From Ischnura elegans (Eukaryota; Arthropoda; Insecta; Odonata; Coenagrionidae): 64,000 bases of DNA. A program made the position numbers and the translations under genes. Positions 26,401-38,400 of the stretch are shown here, one piece after another; the stretch's first letter is position 1; each line of letters starts with the position of its first letter. The notes beneath the pieces were generated by a model, which worked only from the letters and a program-made list of their open reading frames with translations, was not told the origin of the DNA and did no database searches. The DNA is taken from the NCBI RefSeq assembly GCF_921293095.1, contig NC_060254.1, positions 58,078,069 to 58,142,068 on the forward strand, in the 5' to 3' direction.

Positions 26401-29400
26401 ACTCCACATATGTATTTCTTTATCTGAAATAAATGGAACAGCGACATACACGTCAAATTTTATTCGATCGCAGTATTTTAGCCATAACTAACACCAATTC
26501 TTGTTGTGTAAAATCATAAAACTAAATGTCTTAACATTATAGGGGCTTTTTATAGGTAATCTCAGACTGAAACATAAGCTCTGTGAATAAGAAGACTTTT
26601 CATTATAAGTTCTCGGCAGAAGACGTTCTAATGTTGGTCTCGAGTCCGAAAAAGCCGTTGGCTTTAGGAAAACAAGTCATCTGATGGAGTTCCCGAGAGA
26701 ACTTTACACTTCATATACGCCAGGAAAACTCCAAAATTTAATGGTATGCACCAAAATCATTGCCTTTAAAAACTTCATCGCTATCACCCTTCTCACTATG
26801 ATAGAATCTATCCTCCATGTATTTTTCCGATAAATTTTCGAAAAAAAATCCAGTTAATGATTTGTTTAGTGTATTCTTGCTGTATGTTACGCTAATTTGC
26901 CGAAATACCGGATAATTAGGGCAATACAAGAGATAAATCATGACTTATTAACATATTTTATCAATTATGAAAGTACCGGTATACCGGTATTTTTTCGCCG
27001 GTACTACCGGTAGAGTACTATTATTGCTTTTTAATACTCATCACAAAAATACCGGTACTTTTTCAAGTACCGCCCTTGCCTATCACAAAGACAAAGCCCT
27101 AACAACCAAACAAGTCTTGGTTGTTTGGTTGCTAGGGAAACATGTGAACCGTATCCTGCAACGTATGCAATCGAGGTATACATCGTGCTTATTCACGGCC
27201 CATATCGAACTTCCATCGGTTAAGTTAGACTCGAAACAGACAGATCTTATAAATCTACAATTTTTCGTGTGTCCTCCGGGATATATATACTAACAAGTCG
27301 TATTAAAGAAGCCTCCGCTTCTTGGAACCATTTATGTCAAATACCATGCTGAAAACACCAGAAAATTAGCAGAAAATTACTTTAAAAAGAGTTATACATA
27401 ATTTCCAAAAATTATCTTATAATATATTCTTAAAAAATTAACTTAAAATAATTATTCTGCCTGCACATAGTCGGTAGCACTGACTGTCAAAGCAAGCGAT
27501 TATGCCATCCCTATTTTTTAATGAATAGATGCTACCGATCCGATAACCATTTAATACAATAAATCGATTACAATGGAATTTCGCCCATCTCTACGTTGAA
27601 GATCTTGTCGGAATTTTGTTTGCAGCTCTCATGGCGGAAATTGAGGAAATGGTATGATGTCCCAATGGTGGCCCAATGATAATCCATCTCGTAGGGCCAT
27701 CGTTGGGGATTTCCGTTGGGCCAACAGCATAAACCGTTTCGTTGGGCCGACGAACAATATCTGCGTTGGGCCAACAGCGGAATTTGGTAGGCATATCCAC
27801 CCACAATGAGCCAACCGTGACTGCGGTTCCCCAACCGAGGCCCAACGGTCAATGTTACTTGGGAACTATTCGAACAATTTATAAGCGCCACACTGAATAA
27901 AAATCATGCAAAGCATTGTTTCGTCATCATTATATTTATCGAATGACAGTTTACCACATAAATTTGAGACTGAGCATTCCATTAACTTCATTTCTAACAG
28001 ATCGCTAGCAATTACAGAGGTTAAGAAGTCTTCATGAAAGTCTTCCGGCGGTGAAACCCTCGCTATGGCGAGAGCCAACACCGAAAGGGTCTCGTAAAAA
28101 CGAATTTTTTAACACGCTTATTATAGGGTCAATTGACGGTGCATCGGCTATCTCTCGTAATAGCGGGGGTGTCGCTATAGCCCATACTCGTTTTAACGAG
28201 GTTCCACTGTACACCAAAGGATGAAGTTTGCCTTGAAATAACAGTCAAATATTTTTTCATGGCAAATTTCATCATTTGGTGCATTACTATTCATGTTACT
28301 TTTCACCATATAGTAGTAGTTGCAGCATTGAGTGTTTGGGGGCGTCGATGGCTAGGTCATTCTGCACTACTGCTCAGTTATTTGATTCAAATCGTTTATT
28401 CAAAGAATCGTTTATGCGTAATTTATTTGCATGAAATGAGTAGGAACTTTTATATTTTGCTAAACAGACCGATTTCCTTGAGAAATAATATTACATTATT
28501 CAAATTAGTAGGGTGGTCTCCTAGAAGGGATTCAAGGTCCCCCCCTATACTGAACCGTATCCGCTTGTCGCGGTATTTGTCACACACTGTAAGGATATGT
28601 CAGATACTTAAGGGGCACCTTCACTCATCACACTGAGGAGCTTGCTTCTCTTCGGTAAAGAGAAAGGCATGAGTCAAAGGGCAGTGCCCTATCCTTAGCT
28701 GTGAAATTACTACTTCCTCCCTTCGATTGTTCCTGGCGTAGGAGGGCCAAGCTGATGTTGTCGCCTTGATGCTTCGTAATTTGTTATCGTGCAGAGTCCT
28801 CCATGACTCCCTCCACTGTTTCAAGTTTTATACATATATATAACTTTGGTGTTGACATTCGGAATTTTCATTATATTTTGATAATACATCACCATGAAAA
28901 GGCTACCAGACAGAATAGTGGAATTGAGAGCTGTATCAAGAAAATCTTAGGATCGTTGACTTATGGTGACGATGAATCACTTTATCCTTATGGAAAAGTT
29001 TGCTAATTAATGGAAAACCTTGTTGTTTCAGGGAAGCTGTGACAACATCCCATCGGGCTATGAGACCGTTTCTCTGATTGAAGCCCTCAATGGGCCATGC
29101 CAAAACCGTTCCACGGCACTGGCCCCATCTTCTCAGCTTCCTTCGCTCACCACAACAAGTGCTGGCAACCAGACCTCGGCATCTCCACGACATGTAGATG
29201 CCCTTGAGGGAGCCGTGGAAGCAGCTCGCATCCTCAACTCCAACTCTGGGGAGAGGCGTGGGGGTGCTGGTGGGAGGGGGAGCGAAGGCAACGGGACAGG
29301 TGGGGGCAGTGATGGTGTCAGTGATGGCCTCAGCGGAAGGCCAACATCCGAGGTGAGAAAGCTCTCTCTCTGTTTCCTCCTTCTTTGTCAAGTCTTTCCT

Positions 29401-32400
29401 CTCTGGAGTCCATATCCTGTTGAGTTTCCTTCTTCATGTGATGGTTCAAACCACAAGTATTCTGAAGAGTGGGGCTGTGCCAGTCTCGACTTTTCAAGAG
29501 ATTCGAGCGATGTATAAGTACTGCTTGACCCTTGTCCCATTTTAAGGATAATTTGTTCGAATATGTGTCTTAGTTTTGTCTACCGTTGGTTCAAGATTTT
29601 TCGTGTAGGAGAGGACGTAATTTTTCTGGGTCTTGCAGTATTATGCGACATGGTAAGGTAATATTAATTCCCTTACATTTGTGTGGTAATTTTATGATGT
29701 GATGACATAAAATATCATGATGTCTGTGAGTTCTAGGCCTAGAATTGAGAGGATAGCAAAGCATTGGCTTCAGTATAGTATTGCCTACTGCGGATGCACA
29801 AAATTTGCTCTTACAAACGTAGGTCAATTCTAGCACTAGCAGCCGCCCTATATGTTATGCAAACCACCACTATCACTGACTTTAAGCAAATGTCATTGGG
29901 TCCCAGAAAATTCTTAAGATAAACAGTCTTCCTCTATTTTAAAATGTTATTAGATTTCCACAGGTTTAGCCAGTCCCTTCACTATTGTATACCAGATGTT
30001 TCACTATATCACTTAAACATTCATTAAAGTTATGAAAAAATCTTTTCCAGATGTGTAGATAATTGTGTTCACTATATTTATCTTAGCATTATTAGTAGGA
30101 ATAAATTATGAATGGTATTATGGGCACACTAGAATGAGTAAACTAGGGTGGTTAGATCCCCATTAATGGAGTGGTGAATAAGTGTTGAATATAAAGCTAA
30201 AATAACTTATCATGTATGTGAAATAATTCTTTTACAGTTGTTATAACTGTGGTTTACATAAATCAATGCAATTAGTACCATGGAAATTTATCCCTTTCTG
30301 TAGAATTTGGAAGAATAAAACCTCATTAGGGTATCTTTCCAAAGTATCTATGAATAAATCCCTATTCTTAGCTGATTAAGTTGACAAGTGTAAGGAATTT
30401 AACTAACTCACACTTGCGACTGTTCAAAGCTATTTTTTTTTTACCTTTGAAATTACTTCTATTCAAAATTTTTTATCTGCTACTCTCTTAACCATGGTGG
30501 TTCATAAGTGGTGGTCTGAGGTGTGAAATTAATGGCCTAGCACCATCTTGATAATAATTGAGCTATTGTTTTCTGTTATCTCCAATGGCTTTCTTGTCTG
30601 TTGTTATCAAGAAGTCAATAGTTTTGATATTTTCATCTTTTTCCTTATGGCATGTTATCAATATCATCTTCCTTTAGTAAAAAATGATTTTAATTTTATT
30701 TATTTGTAAATACAGTTAATCTCTTCATATCCTGCCTCCCTATGTTGTAAGCTCCCTTGTATCTCAATATCTTAATGGTCCCACCAAAATTCAAGCAATT
30801 AACCTGTGGGAACCTTCTTCACTTGCCTTTACTTCTTAAAATATTCATACATTGTGCTGAAATTATAGCCCCAGACTGTGAAACTACCTACAACCAAAGA
30901 AATGTTCACCTCACACCTACACTTCGCTATAGTTTTCTCCGGAATTTTATCAGGTAAGTTGATCAGCCATTGTCGACATTTCATTGTATCAGGATGCTGA
31001 TTTCTGGGTCAAGTTTGTATGGTTTTATGTTATCCTGTCCACTGGCTATTCAGAACTTGATGGCACTCAGGTTGTCTTTGGTTGGCCGCCATTGGTAGTT
31101 TCCCTGTTTCCATGAGTCGTCTTAATATCCCTACTCGCCTGTTTCCATGCTTGGCTGGTTGTGTATTATGTGTTGCAGTGGATGGTTATATCTGCCAATG
31201 TTATCTGGATAGACTTTGGTTTGTTAGTCCCATTACATATTAGGTAGATCTGTAAAAAAGCTTTGCATTGTCAATCATGATGCAATGGTCTCTGTTGAGG
31301 GTTGGTTCCTCAACTGATGACTTCTGATGTATCTCTTGTGTTCTTAAATCCAGGGTTTAATGCAAAGTGTTTCTTCAACATCGAGGTGGTGAATTTGCAG
31401 CTGAATTTAGACTTACATACTAAGTATTATTATAGTTAATGAACATGTATAATAATTCTTTACTTACTTCTGACGTCAGTTTTTGAATGAAAACATTAAT
31501 TTTAAAATTGATAAACATAGAAAATAAAGACTGCCACCTATTAAATTTTTGTTTAAAATCGCTAATTTGAGAACAGATTCATCTCTATTCTGATATGTAA
31601 TGTAAGTCTTGGACCCTTCAATTTCATTATGAAGAGATTTTACTGTATTGTTTAAATAATTGAAAAACACTGATGTATTAACTCTTTACGTGTTACTTTT
31701 CTTGTCATAAGGAAAAAATTGTAAAATTGTCAGAATCCTGAGATAATCAATTTTTCCGTTTAGAGCCAAATTTCGAGGATATATGCAAGAGATGTGCAAA
31801 CTGCTCTTCTCTCTATCTACGTACATTTACATTGCTGTAGCAGCAGATTCAGTATCTGGATTCTTTCTTTTTTTAGTAGATTTTGTATTTAGAATAGAAT
31901 TTGTTTTTGCCGTAAAATGTGATGTGTTATGTATTATAATCGCATGGTTATGCTGTTTTAGTGAATGTTTAAATCATTTTTTAGGATGACCATGAAGTGC
32001 TATTTGGAAATATAGTTGTTTATTTCTCTTAATTTCCTGGTCTATTAGATGTCAAATGAAATTTTCAATAGATTGTGGATATTATCGTGAGAAAATCTTG
32101 GTATCAAAATATTTTATTTACATGGGTGCTAAAATTTACCTACCATTATGAGCCTATCGTATGAGTGGTACTTCTTGAGTACTTAGATTGTTCTCCAGAT
32201 TAGAAAAAATGCAAAGAATTGGTTATTTTTAGCGATTTAAAGTTAATATGTTGTCCTTAAATGTTTCATTCTGATTATTATTTTCTTGGCAGAATACTTT
32301 ATTCTAATATGTACCTCCTTCTGTAGCATTATGTGTAGCATGTTGGTGACTTCATTCAGGAGTGAGTGTGAATATCTTTAGTTGTGTGCTAAAAATCTGT

Positions 32401-35400
32401 GTTCCTGTCATGGAATGTAATGTTGGAAGGAGAGGATTTCTTTTGCCATACATATTGTAAATGGCTATTCTTGTCATTTTCACGGCATAACTTGTGGCTT
32501 TTGGTCTTGCTGTTTCTTTTCCTCCTTCTTAACTGCTTTTTATTACCATCATATATCCATTGGCAAGAGAACCCTGGCTTATGCATCAAAATACAAGCTA
32601 TGCTATTAATTAATTCAGCTGAATAATAGTATGCATTCATCATTTTCCTATGCCCTTCGTTTGGAAAATTATTTTTTAAAGGTTTTCATTTGTGCCCATT
32701 TTTCATCAGACAAGTGTCCCGTTGCCTTTTCTATTTTTTTCCTTGAGAAGTAAAATGAGAGATGTTTTGGTGAAGGCTAGTGTCAGAATCAGTGTTTGTG
32801 CTTTACTTCCCTATTTTTTAATCAATTTATCTGAAATATAATTGTAGTTGCATTTGTTTCACTTTGCTTTAGAAACATTAATTTAATTAAATCAATCTGT
32901 AAGTTAATTTAAATTCTTTAGCCTTTTTATCTCATATAGCTTTGACTCTAACAATTTATTTAGGATGGAAAAAGTGGAAGCTCAAAAAATTTCCTAATTT
33001 GTGGCTGATTTATTTTAATATTGAAAACTACCTTGTGGAAGCTCAAAAAATTTCCTAATTTGTGGCTGATTTATTTTAATATTGAAAACTACCTTATATC
33101 ACTTCCTTATATACTTTCGTGACTGTTGTCAAAGGTAGTTTCCAGGCCCAAGGAAATGACAAGGGAGGGAGGCTTGTGCAACTATAAGATGGTGGAATTT
33201 TTAATGGTTATGAATTACATTAGGAATTAAGGCTAGGGGGGTTTTAGGCAAAACTAATACTGGACCACAGCAAGGGGGAGGTGCAGGGGCCCTCCCTTAG
33301 AAAATATTTAAGGTAAATGGTTCAAAATGGTGAGTTATATGGCTGTGAGAATAGTTTGATGTTTTGTTTGTGAATCATCTGTCCCCCTAATATTAGTTAT
33401 AAAATTTATCGCATGAAAATATTTTTATTAAAAAAATTCTCAGAGCTCCAGCGGGGATGGTTTACTTCCTAAACCCCCCTCATTGCGTTGCTGTGTGTGG
33501 CTTACACTGGTCAAAATTAGCGTTAATGCCCAATGTTTACTGAAAATAAGGTAGAATTTTTTCCTCCCCAGAGTGATCACCATTGCTTGACATGAAAAGT
33601 AATGCCTATTTTTTTTTGTCAAGTGTGTCTTCTGAATAAAGAATTAATATTTTATTTTAAAATTTATATTTCCTTTTTTTTGTAACAATATGAAATTATA
33701 AGCTTGTCATATATACAATAGTGCCAACAGAGGTAATTTAAATGAAGTAAAATACCAAGAGAATGATAATTAATGAAGAGTGGGTCGATTTTGGAGATAT
33801 ATTATGCCAGTAAGTCAGTTATTCTTAAGTAATCTTTAGGTTGCAATTGGCAATTGCAGCTATGCATGTCCTGGTGTACTGGTAAGTAATTCTTGGTGAA
33901 AAAGTCATTTGCCAGGACTGAAGTTCAACACTAGGCATTTTGAGGTTGAATGAGTGCTTTAAGCCTCTGATACCATGCCTGCTGTTGGATTTTCTAGAGA
34001 TTTGCCAATGGAGGTGGGGGGGCCAAGCAAGGCTGCTTGTGCATTTTGAGATTGAGTAAGTGTCACTGGTGTTTTGGGTGCGTGTGGATGATATATTGTG
34101 AAAAATATGATAGACCCTTGCTTAATGATCATCTGATCCTGATATTAATCTGTTCCTGAGAACTGATCCTTAGGAGTTTTGTGTTGAATCTGCATTATTT
34201 CCAGACGAGGAACCAGTTATAATTGCATCATTGTATGAAAATAGTACATTTAAAAATGTGTTCCGTTAACGAATAAGGTGTAAAAATTCACAATTGATAA
34301 CTTAATGTTTTAGTGGAAACAGAATCAGTGAAATTTGGAATTTTGAAACCGCTCAGATCACATGTAAAATTCATCTTATGTCAAACCCATCAGAAAGCAG
34401 CGGTATACTGTATTTAGAAATAACGGGAACCTGATGATAAGTTAAGAAAATTGGCGATAAATGATTGTCTGTTTTATCGCACCAGATGAAAAATATTTCT
34501 ATTTGGTCCATTTTTTTTTTGCTTCTGATATTTTTCAGCTTTTTATGTGGCCCAATACTTATCATCTTGATGTTATTTATTTTTATTTCTAAATATCCTT
34601 ATTAAAAAAATTATCCTAATCCAATATTGATTTTTCCATATAGCTCAGACCTTGGGATGAATGGACATGGGTGGATAAATGCCGTGTCCTGAATGTTGCA
34701 CTGTCTTTCCAGACATGTTCATTGTCACCATGACTGTCATTCCTGTAGTGTCAATTGTGATTATGCCTGAATTTTTTTATAATTTATCATTGGCGGGTTT
34801 TCTTGTTTAGGAAATTAAAATAAAGTCAGAGAACCCCACCAAATGTGCCAGATCTAACATGAGGTCCGTGTGCTTCATTACTCACTTCTTTGTCTTGTGC
34901 TCTCTAAGTTTGGATGTATTGGAACTAATACTTCTCTGAGAAATGTGTATCTGTATGCATATGCAGTAATTGATTTGGAGAGAATGGCATTGCTGTTGAT
35001 GGGCATGGCTTTCAGAATTAACTCGATGACCTCTTCTAAACCTGATCAATCCTTTACGGGGCTACTATTTCGACTTTTGTCCAAGTGTCTTGTGTATGTA
35101 TAATGATCAGTGAGCCTCATATTCTTTGTAGATTGTGTATTTGTTTCACATGGAATGTACTCGACACTTTCCTCTTTCTTACTGTAATGTGTTGTTTCCT
35201 TATGAGTTGAGTTCATTTTTAAAGGAATGAGGAAGCTTCTTCTCATATTTGGTGGATTTCAGTGCTTCTTTGCTTTGTCTTTAGTTTCGCATGTCTGTTC
35301 TTGCGTCGAGAGAGGGCAGTGGGCACAGCATGCCAGACGGACGGCTAGTTAGAGACAAGAGCGCCCTGCGGGGGGCTGCGTCTCGCTTACTCTCCACCGC

Positions 35401-38400
35401 GCCTCCACAATCTCCTAACTCCACACCTCCAGAATCTGATGCTATACCTCCAGGAGCTGATGCGGAAGAGGTTTGACCATTAGTCGTAGTGTGTTCCTAT
35501 GGTGGCAGCCACCACTTCTCTTCCATTTATCAAGCCCATTTTTACCTTTTTTATGTCATTTATGATCATGCTGGTAACCCATGTTATTTTTCTTGTACTT
35601 AAATTGGAACCATTGGGGTTGTGTGAAATATCTTAGTTTGTGGCGTGAGATTTTCTGAAGGTAGGGTGCATTCAGTGAAATGGCTGATAAATGTGGTTTA
35701 GCTGAAACATATATGCTCATTTACATTTATCTTTGTGGTTCATGAGGTAGATTAAGAAGAATGGGTTTAGCAGGCGGAAAGTTTCTCGCCACATGACTTT
35801 CCCATTCCCAATTGCTTCCCTATCAGACGTTAGATGCACATGGTTCAAAATTTTCCTTAACCTTCGAGCGGGTGCACTGGCGTATAAAGTACGCCAATCT
35901 TCAAAAACCAAGGATTTCAACCTTGTACGAACATTCTGGTCCAGAATGGCCTCATGTATTCTTACAATGCACTTTGACTATCTATAGTGTGAGTTTTTAA
36001 AGCGCAAATATTGTAGCTAATTTATTTTTAGATCGGCAAGAAGAACCAACACCCGTGGCATACACAGTACACCGCGTGACCGGCCCTGTACCTCATGCTT
36101 TGCTTTTCTTGAATAGCCTCGTGTATTCTTACAATGTCATTTGACTGTCTATAGTGTGAGTTTTTAAAGCACAAAGTATTGCAGCAAATTTTTTTTAGAT
36201 CGGCAAGAGAAACTCTATACCGGTGGCATATATATTACGCCTGTACCACCTGTGTACCTTTATATCTGTATGCAACTATAAATGTACAAGATTGAACTAA
36301 TTTCTAAAAATAAAGATAAATTTTAACAAAAATCAATTTTTATCATATAGATGCATATATTGTGGACAAAGTATGCGGTGCATCCGGTCATGCAAAATAT
36401 CAGGCGCACCCACTCGAGGGATAAAAAAAGGAGAAGGAAGTATGTAATTTGGTGATCCCAAGTTTGCCATGTCTCTCACTCTTGGTATCCCCCCCTAAAT
36501 GTGTCTGAAGTACACTGATATTGTTGATCTTATATGAAGGTTACCCTCCCTCACGTACTTTATTCCCGTCCCCACCGACAAAGATATTTTGAACCGAGTA
36601 CATATAATCATGTCAACAAATGCCTTGTTCATAGTAAACTAGGTAGTGACCAGAAACAATATTGTGTGTATTCTGCCACTCTTATTATTGTGTGGCTGGT
36701 TGAAACACCTTTATTAACATTGGTGCCATTATCAAGGGATTAGTTAGTTGCAAGTTGTTTAAATGGCAGGGTTGTTAAACCGCTGGGAAATCAGGTAATT
36801 CTGCAAAAAGGGCTTTGAAATGGATCAGTGAACATATTTTTTTATCCCTCCTCCAATTTAAGAAAAAATTAGCATTTGCCAAAACCTTCCTTCACTTGCT
36901 AACATAAACTTTTCTTATGTGGGCATTATGGAAAGAAAGCCAAATATTGTTTGCTATTTTTGAAGCTTTTCTTTAACAATGTCATAAGATTACTGTAAAA
37001 ATACTATGTTATAAAACGGTACCTAAGTAGTATGTATTAGAAAATTGAATTTATTGAAGTATTTATTAATATTGTTATTAATGCACATAATACTAGGTAC
37101 TATTTGGATATTCTGAACTGCCTGAAAAATGTTTCTTTTGAGCGTTAAACCAACCAAACCCTCCACTTGACCACTATTATTTTCTTTATTAAAGATTAAG
37201 ACCTTCCTTTGTTATGTAAGCAATACCATGACAATGCCCCCTCCTACTTATAAGCAAAGTAAGCAAACTCATTACCTTCCCCTCCCCAATGAGTGCATAT
37301 ATAATTCTTGGATGTCCCTAAGTGACTGTGTCAATTACATGGGATATGATGTTTTCTGTTATAATTTTCCCCATCATTGTGAAGTATCCTAGCTCAAGCG
37401 ATGCGTGGACTTGTAAGTGAATACTGATCATGAGGCATAATACTGGGATGTGGATCTCGTGATAGGTCTGATAATTGTTTTTTGGGTTGATGTTGACTCA
37501 TTTTGGTAGATGACAGTTTTGGATGCATTCCAGCTCCTGTCTTCGGGTCCCGGCTGGAACACCTGCCAGGGACAGGACCTGGAATGTGCTCAAAACTGTC
37601 GTCTACCAAAATAGCCAACATGGCATTAACCCAAAGAAAAATTATCAATTTAATGACTGCGTAAGCCTCCGATCCAAATGATAGGTCTTTCAGAAATTGC
37701 ACCAATGTTTAGTATATAACTGACAAAGACCCCTCTCTCGTCTCCGGAACAGTCGGACACAGAGCCTGACAGTGAGGCAGAGAAGACGTCTCCATTGCTG
37801 GATGCAGCAACAAGCACAGATCCACTCCCTCTTGGTGTATCGCCTGCCTCTGGGCGAAGGGGTGAGGGCGATTCGGCCGGAGCTCACCAGTCAGAGGACG
37901 GAGGTACGTCATCCCCTTCTCTCATGTCACCCTCCTATTTGCTCTCATCCGGGTATGCATTCAGACCATACCCATGTGGGGAGAAGTCTTCATGACCTTG
38001 ACCGATATTCATTCCCCTTCCATGCTTGTGTTAATGTGATGAGTTGATGTATTTTACTTTCTTGTTGGAATGCGATTTTCCTCAAAAATTAATTGTACTG
38101 TATTTTCTCATGTACCGCGTGCATCTATTTCTCATGTTCAGTGGTGTCAAAATAGGGGTGCATATATTACACAGGTCACAGAAGTATTTCCATTTTTTGC
38201 TGGCCTCGGTGGCAGAGGGATAAAGTCCTTGCCTGCCAAACAAGTGGTTGAGGGTTTGAATCCCGCCTGGCTAGGTTGACCCTGTCCAAGATATAGTTAT
38301 TCAGGTGCATTTAATTGTTAACTTGTTGAAAAACCCCTATGCGAAAGGTTGCTGTTTTAAGTGCCGTGGGAGCAAAATGAAAATTTTTAGTGGTATCCAT

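Larger units (their letters stand above)
24422..27863. mobile_element. Unassigned DNA transposon, CCCAAGTAACATT termini
   Basis: The left end CCCAAGTAACATTTTTGG and the right end, ending CAATGTTACTTGGG, form 13-bp inverted termini. Both end regions (24440-24640 and 27655-27855) are packed with direct and inverted copies of a GTTGGCCCAACG-like motif, a dense subterminal repeat array. AA lies on both sides, and comparison with the intact host copy at 18136 shows this is a 2-bp duplication. Without the hAT insertion at 25636-27082 it is about 1,990 bp. It holds a degenerate coding fragment (24919-25466, minus). The CACTA-like duplication length and the subterminal repeats do not match its CCC terminus, so I leave the superfamily open. 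Confidence 0.8.
24184..28209. mobile_element. pogo/Tigger-like element, copy 3, split by a nested insertion
   Basis: Starts CAGTGAAACCTCGATATAAC and ends TTAACGAGGTTCCACTG, flanked by TA (24182-24183 and 28210-28211). It is interrupted at 24422-27863 by an unrelated element. The outer length minus the insertion and its 2-bp duplication is 582 bp, identical to copy 1. MGRN1 intron 9. Confidence 0.85.

Noticed and set aside
27568-27891. 107-aa minus-strand ORF with regular G/W/P pattern
   Set aside because: The pattern comes from the subterminal GTTGGCCC repeats of the CCCAAGTAAC element, not from a protein.
28936-29391. 151-aa minus-strand ORF
   Set aside because: It is the antisense of MGRN1 exon 10, which is GC-rich and in frame on the plus strand.
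30960-31390. GC-richer stretch with faint retroelement-like wording on the minus strand
   Set aside because: No frame is long enough and no motif is secure; naming a family would be a guess.
34811-34863. Possible extra MGRN1 exon (EIKIKSENPTKCARSNM) after TTGTTTAG
   Set aside because: The exon would be 53 nt and ends at a poor donor (GTCCGT). It breaks the frame between exons 10 and 11, which join cleanly without it.
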